Assembly (NCBI GenBank): GCA_011763485.2
Contig: JAANSK020297045.1
Location: forward strand, 1 to 30,875
Length of the DNA: 30,875 bases
Reading direction: 5' to 3'
Origin: Isoetes engelmannii
Lineage: Eukaryota; Streptophyta; Lycopodiopsida; Isoetales; Isoetaceae
The notes beneath the pieces are model-generated. The model was not told where the DNA came from, made no database searches, and saw only the letters and a list, made by a program, of their open reading frames with translations. Position 1 is the stretch's first letter; every line of letters begins with the position of its first letter. Position numbers and translations under genes: made by a program. Below are positions 9,114 through 19,553 of the stretch, piece after piece.

Positions 9114-9196
9114 ATTAACCTTTCAAATGCCAGGCAAAATTTTCAAATGACAGAAATCTTTTTTAATGTACAAAAATACAACAAGCTATAATATTA

Positions 9197-9340
9197 TTAA
9201 CTCGTATTAAAACCAAGTTTTCAAATGTATTACAAAAGACAATAGTTTAAAAGACATAGAATAAAAACATACTGGTGTTATAAACTCGTAATATAGCCAA
9301 GTTTTCAAACGTATTATAAAAGACAATAGTTTTAAAAAGT
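9197..9340 (+). repeat. Imperfect ~86-bp spaced direct repeat
   Basis: The segment 'AACTCGTATTAAAACCAAGTTTTCAAATGTATTA...AAAGACAATAGTTT' (about 9199-9251) recurs at about 9285-9335 with a few changes. The region is AT-rich and non-coding. Confidence 0.7.
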
Positions 9341-9424
9341 ACCACCTGTGATGCATGCGATCCTCCCTCTACCAGCAATTCCCTTCACAGAAACTGATAG
9401 TGGCAGGCTAATAGATGTCTGATA

Positions 9425-9520
9425 GAGCTTGAATGAAAGCCCAATGTAAGCCCGAATCTGCAAGCCCCAATATAAGCCTGAATGCAAGCCCAATGTCAAC
9501 TTGAATGTAAGCCCAATATG
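9425..9520 (+). repeat. Degenerate short tandem repeat (AAGCCCAATRT / TGAATG)
   Basis: Variants of 'TTGAATG(A/T)AAGCCCAATGTAAGCCCGAAT' recur four to five times, with the AAGCCC(C)AATAT core visible near 9437, 9461, 9487 and 9509. It is a minisatellite-like stretch with no coding content recognised. Confidence 0.6.
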
Positions 9521-10454
9521 CTATTACAGGTCAACAAACTGTGCCAGAAACAGAAAACGACGCCCAGTGCCCACATGGATCTGCTTTTTGATCTTGGGGC
9601 CTTGGGCCCTAAATAGAAACAAAAAAGGAAGATGTTGCTGCCCAAGAATGACGACTTGCTGCCCACAACTATTCTTCATGGCAACATCGATTGCGTTTGG
9701 CACTACAATAGATATTTCATGCCACAGCCACTGTATGGCAGCAAGAAACTCCCGCTGGCTAATTTCATGGCATTGGCAAGGCAAGCGGGATGGAATGGAA
9801 TCCGTCCGGATGGCTTTGCTGCTCTGCTCCTGCCACCAATTTTTTGGGGCTAGAATTCTTGTATCAAGGAAACTCTAGGCTTCGTACAAAAGCTAGGTAA
9901 ATTTGAGATCGATTTTGCCAATGGTTGGCAAGGCTATTTTGCATATGCCACGAAGTATTTTTTTTTATTCGTTGCCTTAAAGGTTAAAGGTTGTATATGT
10001 AATGTACTCATTGTATTATTATATTAATTTTGCATATGTACCCCATTATATTATTTTATCTATCTATAAGAAAAAAAAATTAAAAAAAAAAAATTATAAA
10101 TACATGGCAAAAATGACAGGACAATCTAAATTCCTAGCCTTTCAAATGACGAAAATGTAACTTGATGGCCCTTCCCTATGACAGGCATTTAGACATTGGC
10201 AACCTTTCATCTGCAATACAAATATTTTTTTTTTTGCTTGTTTTGACAGGCAAAAATGCCAAAAATAGGCATGAAAGCCGTCAAATTCAAGCCCTGGTCC
10301 CACGGCCATCTCCTTAAACCTTTTAAGTCTACAAGGAAAATGCAGAAATAACAACTTGAAATCAGAATTCTTGAATCAACATATATAGTAAAAGCATGAA
10401 ATAAATAAAAAATTGCCATACATACCGCTTTGGGCTGCGGCTAAAGAATGCATA
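9521..10454. other. Non-coding, AT-rich, with scattered GACAGG motifs
   Basis: Open frames on both strands around 9500-9880 overlap but show no known domain. From 9960 to 10100 there are long A and T runs. GACAGG followed by CAAA, CATT or ACAA occurs at 10115, 10180 and 10245, continuing the motif of the 9016-9113 repeat. Part of 10260-10454 may be the far, decayed end of the hAT-type fragment, whose reading frame is lost there. Confidence 0.4.
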
Positions 10455-10960
10455 CGCATCTTACACGAAAGTTTCCACTTTTTCAATGCATTGAAAATCA
10501 TCAACAATCTGAAATGCCAAATTAACCCTATGCGCCATGCAATGAATTCCAATCATATATGGCGCCAATGCAGTTTGGATTCGTACACACAATCTTGTTC
10601 TACTGCCTTGCATAACTCAGGTACCATCTACTCCTACACACACGAGTTTTGATGCAATCTTAGTTTGAGTAAGTTGAAATGTTGCAAGCAGATTTTCCTT
10701 CACAATTTGGATACATTTTCTGATGTTGTATTCTTCCTCATTTCTATGATTCCAGCAAACTCTGCATGTCGCGTATAGCCTTTCACATGGTATATTGTCA
10801 TGCAAATCCACGTGATATTGTTTTTTGAAGTGCCTTCATCAAATGAAAGTGAAAAGTAGTCACAGTTTTTTACAATCTTAATTAGATCTTGTTTCATAAC
10901 TTCCTTCATTGTCTTTGAAGTTTGTAGTTGCAGGTACTTGTTGTTCTTGCTACTTGCTGA
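10455..10960 (-). pseudogene. hAT-type (DUF4371/ZNF862-like) transposase fragment
   Basis: Reading leftwards, the pieces match the middle of a domesticated-hAT-like transposase in order. 'IKIVKNCDYFSLSFDEGTS' with 'ITWICMTIYHVK' (10790-10900) fits the usual 'fs..DE....n.sWi..hvY' block. 'ASKLVCVGVDGT', a stop and 'VMQGSRT' follow (about 10560-10650). Then comes 'PYMIGIHCMAHRVNLAFQI' (about 10515-10560), the HC-x-HR-x-NL block. The end is close to 'EKVETFV' and, after another stop, 'YAFFSRSPKR'. At least two stops and one frame change break it. Terminal repeats and a target-site duplication were not found. Confidence 0.65.
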
Positions 10961-11415
10961 ATTCTATTGTTTTGGTGGTACTCATTTTATGCTATTTGCT
11001 AATTTCTAATGTAATATGTGTGATTTTGCTACTCTTTTATTGTAAGAACTGTTATTTTACGTGTAGTTGTCTAAAACATAACATATAACATATATATTCT
11101 TCCTTCCTTCCTTTTCAATTTTTATAGAAGATGTATCATGCTTTAGCAACCTTTCAAGCTTTCTAAGATGACATTATCTTCTCTTACTATTCAATTGAGT
11201 TGTTTTCTTGGTTGTAGAAGTAATTGTAGGTTGTATATGCGAGAAATGGCAAGTTTGAATTTTTGCCAAAAAGGTCAGCAAGTCGGCCCACCTTTATGGC
11301 AAGTTTGATTTTTTATCAAAAAGGTCGGCAGGTCACCCAAAACTTTCCACCTTCACCCACTTGTTCCCACCTAGGTCGGGCATGGTCGGCCCAACTATGA
11401 ACTAGTAGGAGGCAA
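10961..11415. other. Intergenic with a ~50-bp imperfect direct repeat
   Basis: No gene was seen. 'ATGGCAAGTTTGAATTTTTGCCAAAAAGGTC' at about 11245 is repeated as 'ATGGCAAGTTTGATTTTTTATCAAAAAGGTC' at about 11295, each followed by GCA(A/G)GTC. A short CTTC run lies near 11100. The rest is AT-rich spacer. Confidence 0.5.
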
Positions 11416-12123
11416 TTGTTAATAGAAGAGAGTTTAAAAGCATCACAAAAGGCCCTTTTATTGAAAAGATTGGTGTTGAACATGAAGTGGGGTTTAGATT
11501 TTGGAGCATTTAGTCTCCCGATAGTTCTATCAGCTGTTAAATCCTTCACCATTGAGCTCCGATTGAACCGAGAGAATAAAGCAGTTCTTCTATACTTTTC
11601 TCCCTTTCGATTCTCCTTCAACAAATCCACAGAGATGCACAAAGGAAACATACATGACAGAGATCCACACAGAATAACAATTTCTGGCACACAGTTATTT
11701 CAAGAAGGTAGTACCAATCAATTTTTCCTAGTTCTGGCTAGGACAGCCAGTGTAGGCCTGCAATCAAATTCGGCAACCCACAAGACGTCACAAGTTTCAA
11801 CCAAAATTTTGGTTCTTGCCACCAACTCGGCTTCTGTACTACCAAATCAGCTCGTAAAGAACCACAACGGCTCGTCCAACAAATCACATCCATCACCTTT
11901 TTGCATCGGGCAATCCAAATTCTCTTTCTCTAAGCACAATCCCTTTGCACAAACAATCCCTCTAATATCCAAATGGAATATTTGGCGACATATTCGAAGA
12001 ATATTCAAGAGGTTGCCCAACCCACAAAATGGCTCTTATCCTTTTTATTGCCTCGTTGGTCCTTTGGTATGCTTTGCTCTGGATTTTCGTTGCAGATACA
12101 AGTATGGTATCGCTCAATCCTAG
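11416..12123 (+). CDS. Unrecognised 235-codon open frame (probably not a gene)
   Basis: This is the longest plus-strand open frame in the left half. It is Ser-, Asn- and Phe-rich and has no domain I recognise. An opposing minus-strand frame at 11316-11690 carries the phrase 'MVKDLTADRTIGRLNAPKSKPHFMF', which looks more protein-like but is also unrecognised. One of the two strands may be a piece of an old retroelement. There is no promoter, splice or neighbour evidence for a gene. It is listed only because of its length. Confidence 0.2.
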   Translation: MLIEESLKASQKALLLKRLVLNMKWGLDFGAFSLPIVLSAVKSFTIELRLNRENKAVLLYFSPFRFSFNKSTEMHKGNIHDRDPHRITISGTQLFQEGSTNQFFLVLARTASVGLQSNSATHKTSQVSTKILVLATNSASVLPNQLVKNHNGSSNKSHPSPFCIGQSKFSFSKHNPFAQTIPLISKWNIWRHIRRIFKRLPNPQNGSYPFYCLVGPLVCFALDFRCRYKYGIAQS

Positions 12124-12310
12124 CCTTTCAGGTTAGGACTAACCTAGAAAAATTCACGTGAGAATAAATCTTGGCCGTCATAATGAAAAACCTAAATTTG
12201 AAATATCAACAGTATAAAAATATGGCAGAATACACTCCTATTCAATGAATACCCAATGGATAACATTATCAAATACATAGATATAGTATCATCACAGTAT
12301 TAACATGAAC

Positions 12311-12410
12311 AAGCTTCCTGGGAATCGAACCCAACTGGTGCCAGTAAGTTTGAGAATTAAAATCATACTTGGTATCATAGGTCGACGCTCTAGCATACCA
12401 CCACACTGTG
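12311..12410 (-). repeat. tRNA-like segment, probable tRNA-derived SINE head
   Basis: On the minus strand, a box-A-like GTGGTATGCTAGAGCG lies near 12401-12386. A good box B, GGGTTCGATTCCC, is at 12331-12319, with a five-base-pair T-stem (TTGGG/CCCAG). The gap between the boxes is about 25 bases longer than in a plain tRNA, so an intron-like or long variable-arm insertion is present. No acceptor stem forms. A second box-B-like element (GGTTCCAATCCCC) sits about 95 bases upstream on the same strand, at 12417-12429, hinting at a dimer or two nested copies. Confidence 0.45.
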
Positions 12411-12429
12411 TGGGTAAGGGGATTGGAAC

Positions 12430-13487
12430 CATCAAGCGGCTCAGGCGAGGTAACATGTAACCAATGGGAATGTGTAACCATTGGGATTAACTAGCCTTGA
12501 AATTTCCACTAGATAGGGAACCACATGGCTTTCTTCCTTTGGAAACCCATCTGCAAGCAAAAACTATAAACATAAGAAACATCTCTCAAACACTCCAAAA
12601 AACCAATATATGCCCTACACCACATGGAGAAAAATCGCTGCAGATCTTCTTACCAGGCAAAGGAACCGAGATGTTCAAGGACGAGAAGACACAGCAGCAA
12701 GATACAAGGCACAGGCTTGGGCAGCGTCCACAGCAAAAACAAACATAAAACACAACCGTCCTCAGATCAAATGGATAAGCTCCTATCGGAATAGAAGTTC
12801 CAAGACTCCAAGGCTGCACGACATGGCCGGCCCAAGCCTGTACCTCGCGTGCCACAAAAACACACTACAATCCACTCAAACAAATACCAACCGTATGCAT
12901 TGGCCCTAAAGTTAAACCAAAACAACCCATCCTTTTGTGCAAAAAAAACCCAAATTAGAATCTTTCCAACGGATATGATTTGCCAAGGGCTTTCATCTTT
13001 GTGGACAAGATGGATATGATTTGCCAAGGGCTTTCATCTTTGTGGACAAGATAGATGGCACGCATAATTACTTTTGGCGTTCTCGGAATAGTCAAATCCT
13101 GGGAGCCAATAACCATTGCAAGTTGTGCTTCTATTTTTTTTTTTGGAATTGGACGTGTATTTTTATACATTCCCAATTTTGATTTTAGACTTTGCATCCA
13201 ACAACTGAAACAAACAAAAACGGAGGACACGACAAATAAGGTCACATAAAACCATCAATAGAATCGCCCTTATAATTTTGCTGATATTTATATTTGTGTA
13301 ATTTATTTCTCTATCCAGAACTCAAATATGTCGACAAGCTAACTTAATAACGTCCCAATTTACAGTAACAACAAACCACAAATAGTTCGTCGTCCCAGCT
13401 CGGTTCGAGACATGACATATAATGTCAAAGAAAAGTGACATCACTTAATAGACAGATTGCTGTGATTTTGACAGGACTTCCCACGAG
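12430..13487. other. Intergenic, no gene recognised; contains a 41-bp exact duplication
   Basis: Overlapping short frames lie on both strands from 12497 to 13250. None shows a known domain, and the minus-strand ones (for example around 12586-12855) lack splice logic. The right end (13260-13487) should hold the 3' UTR of the DUF547 gene, whose stop is at 13488. A run of ten T's lies near 13135. Confidence 0.4.
12971..13052 (+). repeat. Perfect 41-bp tandem duplication
   Basis: The block 12971-13011 (starting GGATATGATTTGCCAAGGGC and ending GTGGACAAGAT) is repeated exactly at 13012-13052. The region is not recognised as coding. Exact identity suggests a recent slippage event. Confidence 0.9.
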
Positions 13488-16058
13488 TTATACGTTGAGG
13501 GACCAGTCATAAGGCAAATAGTTTACTTTCAATAAGTGCCTATCCTCCAACAGACTAAGGATCAGTTCTGCTTTTGTAGGATCAACATGGTTTACCACCC
13601 ATTGAAGAACTTCATGCTCGTTCTTGCCAAAATCTGAATTATACCTGATCACAAAACCATATAATTGAGATTATCAATTACACTTCATGCCAGCAATTTT
13701 TCTAGACATGATGCACAACCCTTACCATTTGAGAACTTTTGTAAGTGAGATTGTTTTAGTTTCCGAGTCTATAAGAATTCCTCCATCCTCAAAAAAGGCC
13801 CGTGCTGCAAATCTAAGCTCTGCGTCAACTGTGTGATCTGAATAACATCTGATTGCAGGGCTTGATTTTGTTCCAGAACAAAGGGCAAAGTGAATCAGTG
13901 GATCTGGATTTTTTAAACACACCTTTGAAACGCAAAGAGACAAAATATTATTAGAAAAGAAACGTGAACTTACACAACAGCGAAACCAAAATAAATATGC
14001 TGAAAGTATGCAGATTCCAAAACTGGAAAATAAATTCTTACTGGAAGACGTTTGTCCTTTGCACCAAATGGTTTTGTAAGGGTATATGGTGGTCTCTGAT
14101 TTGCACGAAGAATGCCGTTCTGGACTGCCGAAAGGGAGTATGTGTAACCACCTATGACATACTGAAATTCACCAAAGAATTTTCTGCGCTCCAGTGGACC
14201 ATTAGGTCGTCCAAGCACTATTATGGCATGAATAACCATGGCATTATATATATTTATAAACAATGAGAGTGTTTCTTCTCTGGTCAATGGAGTTAAATCA
14301 ACTCGTTGAAGGTCCTCGATCATTTTTACATACCTACAAATTCATCAACGGATCTAATTATATACATGCTAGAAAAATCAGTATTGATGTTAAGGCAGTT
14401 GTGAAGTTACCTCCTGAACTCCTCACTTGTGGCAATAGCCCTGTAGTTAACACACTTCCCATCTTCTGAAATATGAGACTCGTAGATGGCCATGATCAGT
14501 TTTGAAAGCCTGCGTCCAACTTCAGCTGCCAATTTTGGTTCATAATCATTTGTAGTACCAGTGAAGTTAAAACATTTGGTTGATATGGTTGGATCATGTT
14601 CAAAAAATCGATAAAAGTTATTTCCATCTTCAAAACTGTGCTCACTGTCAAGCCAAAAATAAGGATATATATTAAAGGATGCAAAGTTGAATTTTGAAAG
14701 GAGCAAAAATTCCAAAGATTTGGACTTACTGCAGCACGTGATGGAAGAAATGCTTATTTGCAATCTTTCTGCCATGCTCAACAGCCTGCATATATTAACA
14801 TGTTAACCTGGTGATTTTCTTATCATACAAGAAGATAAAAAGAAGAACGAGTTTGACCCAATTTACAATATCTCTTCTTTGAAGATCAATTTTCATTGCT
14901 CAAGGTTAATAGCTATTTATTCTCTGTATAAAGCCTTACACTAGATATCATTAATTGCACACACCAGGAACAACCTCAATGACAAAAGCCTAACAACATA
15001 TTTACCTCATCCCTTTCCAAATATTGGTCTTCTGAAATAAAATCAACCGCCTCCGAGCCAACGAAACACTTCTGGAATACCCTGTACTTCAAAAATCTGT
15101 CCTTCACAAGAACCTTCTCTCTCAGGCCTTTTACTATTTGAGCGAATTCGTCCATTACAGCACTTTCAGGTTCATCTTCTCCATACACTGGAGGAGCTGG
15201 AGCATTTGGGGGAGGGGAGTTCTCCATGACATCTTTCAACTTGTCCTCAAATTCTCCACTATGCTGCAATGCATTCAGTTCGTCAAACCCTCCAACTAGC
15301 TGACTGTTGAAGAATACCTGGGGCACAGATGAAGTTCCAGTCCTTTCTTCCAACTCAAGGTTTCTATGAGGGAAGACATCCAAGTTCACCTCTACAAATT
15401 TCAATTTTCTCTGTTTGAGGAATGACCGGACGCTCCTGCAATCTTGACATCCAGATTTTGAATAGAATGTAATTCTTCCATTAAGACTTACTCCTTCGGA
15501 TTCTTCCTTAGCTTCTGGTAGTTGATCAATGCTTTCCTTGATGGAGCTTAAAGACCAACGTCGGTTTTCCCCCTCTTCAACTAATGGTTTGTCAGTCTTG
15601 CGTGCATCCTCTAGACATTTCCCCTCCTCAGCATATTGCTCCAAGTCTTCCGTCTTTCCAGATAGCTTTCTCATCATTTTAGACACCATAATTCCTCCTT
15701 TTTCTTTAACAAAGTTTTTCAAAGCTGCAGCCTTTTCAGGCCAAACGATTCCTTTCTTACCCTCCTCGTCCAGATGGTCTTCAACCCCATCTATCTGTTT
15801 AGGATGGCTCTCAAGCTCAGGATTTCCAGAAACATCTGGATGATGTTCTCTGTCGCCATCAGGTTCGCTACCTGGAGGGCGTGCATCTACTCCGACCACT
15901 ACCCATGGAGCAGCACTTTCTGCATCTGCCTCACATTCCTGCTTCAAGTTACCTTCAGCAGCAACATCACTTTCCGATAAGAAGTAGTCTGCAGCAATGG
16001 TCCCTTCATGGGCGCCAACATCATCATGCCCCTGCTCAGTTTCTCCCTTTCCTTCCAT
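13488..16058 (-). CDS. Glutaredoxin-DEP-DUF547 fusion protein, six exons
   Basis: Six exons join in frame: 16058-15006, 14785-14730, 14644-14411, 14333-14042, 13922-13726 and 13644-13488. All introns are GT-AG and the product is 662 aa. Residues 1-190 are acidic and low in structure. A glutaredoxin fold spans about 193-275, with active site C204-Q-D-C207, a cis-Pro in 'SVPQVF' (246) and 'GGFDE'. A DEP domain spans about 303-390 ('FVGSEAVDFI', 'EHSFEDGNNFYRF'). DUF547 spans about 445-580 ('EEFRRYVKMIEDLQRVDL', 'LFINIYNAMVIHA', 'PDPLIHFALCSGT'). The protein ends PYDWSLNV, the usual end of this family. Plant genomes carry a few proteins of this layout, with a presumed redox role but no well-established function. 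The CQDC active site differs from classical CPYC/CPFC glutaredoxins. It keeps both cysteines, so either a mono- or dithiol mechanism is possible. Confidence 0.93.
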
Positions 16059-16640
16059 TCAGCTACACTAACGTCCTACCTGGAAATCCGGATCAGTCAA
16101 CTTCTTGCTACAGGTTTGACTCCATCAAAAACAAATAATCTAAAACCCAGAAACAACATCTTGACGACAAACAATACGTTGCATCATGCAAATGAGCATG
16201 AATCCTCACTATAAGCAATGCAACAAAAAGGGTATTTAATAAAAATTGAGCTAGAATACCAACCATCAAAATGCAGCATTTAGATACTTAATCTTTTCAG
16301 ATGCAAATTTCCAGCTAAAGTTTTGGAAGCAAAACCAATCAGATCAATGCAGTAATCTACAAATGCAAGAAGATGAAGGGACGAAATAGGGGATGAATGG
16401 GAAAACATTACCAGGTCGATATAAAGAAATCGGGCAGAAAATTGTAGAAGCTCAGCAAGATCGGAAATGAATGAGAAAAGATCGACCCATCAAGAGCGCC
16501 CACATCAATAAGCCCTGAAACTTGGAGAGCGGAAGCAAAATTGAATTGCATAGTGACCGTAGCGGTCCATATAACTCTATAAGGAACGAGGGCCGCGATT
16601 TGTGCATTTACTCGCATCTAGCCGCCCATCTAGATTCCCA
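16059..16640 (-). promoter_or_regulatory. 5' leader and promoter side of the DUF547 gene, with a probable UTR intron
   Basis: On the minus strand a donor CTG|GTAATG at 16411 and an acceptor TTTCCAG at 16080 would define a 332-base intron in the 5' leader. It ends about 21 bases before the ATG at 16058. The leader exon would lie at about 16412-16600. The G+C content rises in 16410-16630 as expected for a plant promoter and leader. No clear TATA box was assigned. Confidence 0.5.
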
Positions 16641-17953
16641 TTCCATTACGGAATCTACAAGTGTTTTTTTTCTAGGAAGCCGCTAAACTAGCGACGTTCG
16701 AACGATCTTGCAGTTTTCTTTTCAACTATTAAAAAAAAAAAAAAGATTATTTTATCTATCTCTACTAATCTATCGTGCATGGCACTCCTTTACTGTCTTC
16801 GTATTGGATAATGGCGGTCAGATCCATTTTCGAGTTTAGTGGATGGATGGATGGATGGATATATTTCTAGAGTAAATGAGTGAAAAAACCTCCCTCTCTT
16901 GTACAGGTCCCATAGGCCAATTGGCCTCCGTGGGCTATAAAAATCGTAATTCTATTCTATTCTATTCTATTCTATTCTATTCTATTCTCAAAATCTCCTA
17001 TGAGAAAAAATAACCTTAATAGATACTTCGTCGACTCCTCAGCTAATTTATTCCACGATGTTGCCACCTTCACATTGTTGAACATCATACATGAAGGCTC
17101 GTCTTCTCGTTGTTGCACAACTCACCTTCCAATCCCATCATAGATGAAGACATATAACCTTTCTACTATATTTAAGGGCACAGGAGGAAATCATAAACCT
17201 TAACACCTTGATTTATCATAGTAAATATGTGTTAAAAGTTCCATTAATTTTGGTTACGATTAATGCTAGATCTCATCCATTGGCCAAAGGAAAGTCCTAC
17301 GACATGCTCAAAATCATCAAATCTACACCGCTATATTGAAACCCCTATATTTAAAATACGTTAAAATGCTCGGAAGTCTACAATCACAGCACAACCTGTT
17401 GCAGTCTATCTACGAAGTTGGCACAAGAGGGGCGATGGAGTGGGAGAACCTATCCAATGTTCTATGTCAACCAAGCTCATTGTTATGGTTCGATATTTTT
17501 GCCATCTGAAGGCCATGAACATCAGCCAGCCCCCTTGGAGTCTGAACTGGGGTAGGAACTGTTATTTCTAATGCATTATGTATGTTTGTGATGATGTTCA
17601 GAAGTGTTGATGGATGGTCCACCCTTCATTTTAGCGTATTATTTCTATACATTCTTAATGTGTGCTAACGTGTGTGAGAATTAAAAGATAGTCATCACAT
17701 ATTATTTTTCTAGCTGATAGTTGCAGAAGAATGTACACAGACAATTAAGTTTGTACAAAAACCAAGCTAGTTGCTGAAGAATGTTCACAGACGAAATTGA
17801 CTGTACAAAGACCAGTGCACGCAGCTATACACATGAAAGGATAAAGGTCTTTTGTAGACCGTCGAGATAAAGGAGGATTGCAAAAATACACTTGGGCTCA
17901 TATTGGTGAGTCGAGTTGTTTCTATGAACCATGCAACTTTAACTGGTATTTTA
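16641..17953. other. Intergenic, simple repeats, no gene recognised
   Basis: No coding frame longer than trivial size was seen. There is an A run near 16731, a GGAT run at about 16841-16860 and the pentanucleotide repeat at 16951. An imperfect direct repeat of about 50 bases lies at about 17710-17815 (AGTTGC(A/T)GAAGAATGT(A/T)CACAGAC). The stretch ends at the target-site duplication of the LINE insertion. Confidence 0.5.
16951..16987 (+). repeat. (TCTAT)n microsatellite
   Basis: About 7.4 perfect copies of the pentamer TCTAT. It is likely to be length-variable between individuals. Confidence 0.95.
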
Positions 17954-17971
17954 AGGCATGGTCTATATTAA
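17954..17971 (+). repeat. Left target-site duplication of the LINE insertion
   Basis: AGGCATGGTCTATATTAA occurs here and exactly again at 19536-19553, flanking the minus-strand LINE tail. An 18-bp perfect direct repeat at both edges is the usual footprint of LINE target-primed reverse transcription. Confidence 0.88.
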
Positions 17972-19535
17972 ATTTATTTTTTTTGAAGAACTAAATCTCA
18001 ATAGATTAAAAGAATGGCAATGATACAAAGTAAGTGAAGGGGAAAGTAAACTGCCCCAAAGAGACAGCGATACCCCACCACTCCATCATCTCATCAGCTA
18101 CTGTTGTACAAAATGCCCATCATCATCCACAACACCCAGAAAGTCCCGCCAAATGGCAAACTTCCGCTCCGCCAGTCCCGAAAACACCAAGAAACTCTGG
18201 AATAATTTATACCTAAGGCGGGGGACCCGGGAGGTCGAAGGCTGCTGGAGCCCCTGGAAAATCCACAACCGTCGCCGCTTCCAAATCAGCCAGACCAGCC
18301 ATGCTACACATAAATGCAAGGCTTGCATCCTCAAAAGAGGCCAAGCACCTGGATACAAATGTAGCAGCAACTGCTGGCTAGTCAGCCGAACCTGGAACCG
18401 AGCCTGAACCCAGTCCCAGGCTGTCTGCAAGTGGGGGCAGAGGACCAGACAATGCTCCACCGTTTCACGATGAAGACCACAGTAAGGGCACAGCGGGCTC
18501 ACCCCTGGCCTAAACCTGCTCACCAGGGTATTCACCCTAATGCAACGGTGCACCACCTGCCACAGAAGCACCCTGACCTTCGGAGGGGGCAGGGGATTCC
18601 ACGTCCACACCCAGACCGAGCGCTAGCTGGATCTAGGAAGCTGCAGAGACCACTTGCCAGAAGGAGGCAAAGTGTCATGAATGACTAGCGCATGGTAGGA
18701 AGAGCGCACAAAGCATGAAGCGTCAACGTCAGGGTGGACCTTCCACACCTGCACCACCACATCATCCTGGAGCACAAAAGGTATGTGCGCTACCTGACCA
18801 TCCCAATACCAGTCCTCCAGGGTGAGCACACCAGCCCGCCTCCAACGGGCCTGCGTCCAAGCGTGCACAGTGGTGGCCAGGGGCAAGTGCGTCGGAGGCA
18901 AAGGGACCCACAAGAAAGGCGAGGAGTGATGATACACTGAGCCATAATCTAGCTGGAACAACACCCGCACATGATCCCAAGCCCGCAACACCCCGGTGAG
19001 AAAAGGGGATGCATGCGGGAAAGGTCTGAGACCGCACAGCAATGCCCAAGGTAACTCCACACGAACAGAAGGCTTCCCAAATGCCACACAATGGCGTAAG
19101 GACTGCAACAACAACGCAGCACCAGAAGAAGATGCTCCCTCCCGTAGAAGACCCCACACAAACTTGGAGACTAACACCTTGTTGTGCAATGCCAAATCCA
19201 AGATGGTCAAACTTCCACCAAGCCACCTTAACCCACAGCCCCCTCATCATCCCTGCCCCACACAAAGTTTCGGTCCATCCTATCCAACGCCTGCATCTTT
19301 CCCTCATGAGCTAGCATAGCGGATGCCGTGTACACATGCGTACTACAAAGCACCGACTTGGTCACTGTGATCTTCCCTGCCATAGACAGCTTACTGCCCT
19401 TCCACCAATTGAGATGCTTCTGCAGCCCCTGCAGAATCTCATCCCACGCCCGCCCCATGGAGATATCCCACCAAAGGGAATACCCAGCAACTTCGTACAT
19501 GCATTGCCTGGGAGCACCTTCCTGGGAAAAGAGCC
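17972..19535 (-). mobile_element. 5'-truncated L1-type LINE insertion
   Basis: The insertion reads right to left. Near its 5' edge (19228-19500) it encodes the 'WDEILQGLQKHLNWWKGSKLSMAGKIT' block that follows the RT domain. Next comes the region with 'SSSGAALLLQSLRHCVAFGKPS', and near the 3' end the zf-RVT domain (about 18440-18610) with 'PPPKVRVLLWQVVHRCI' and 'CPYCGLHRETVEHCLVLCPH'. The 3' edge at about 17972-17990 is an A-rich tail preceded by GTTCTTC on the minus strand, the same ending as the LINE at 21469-25518. The copy begins inside the pol gene, so it was 5'-truncated on insertion, a common outcome. The frame is broken in several places. It is flanked by an 18-bp target-site duplication. 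Confidence 0.88.
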
Positions 19536-19553
19536 AGGCATGGTCTATATTAA
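19536..19553 (+). repeat. Right target-site duplication of the LINE insertion
   Basis: This is an exact copy of 17954-17971. Together the two define the borders of the LINE insertion. Confidence 0.88.

Noticed and set aside
9501-9878. 125-codon plus frame and overlapping frames on both strands
   Set aside because: Three mutually overlapping frames with Cys/Trp-rich, unlikely composition and no family match.
12497-12909. Overlapping frames suggesting a small basic protein
   Set aside because: The composition is polar and repetitive, both strands are open and no domain or splice evidence was seen.
15529-15843. Plus-strand frames opposite the DUF547 first exon (also 15774-16214)
   Set aside because: They are antisense shadows of a well-supported minus-strand exon and carry no domain.
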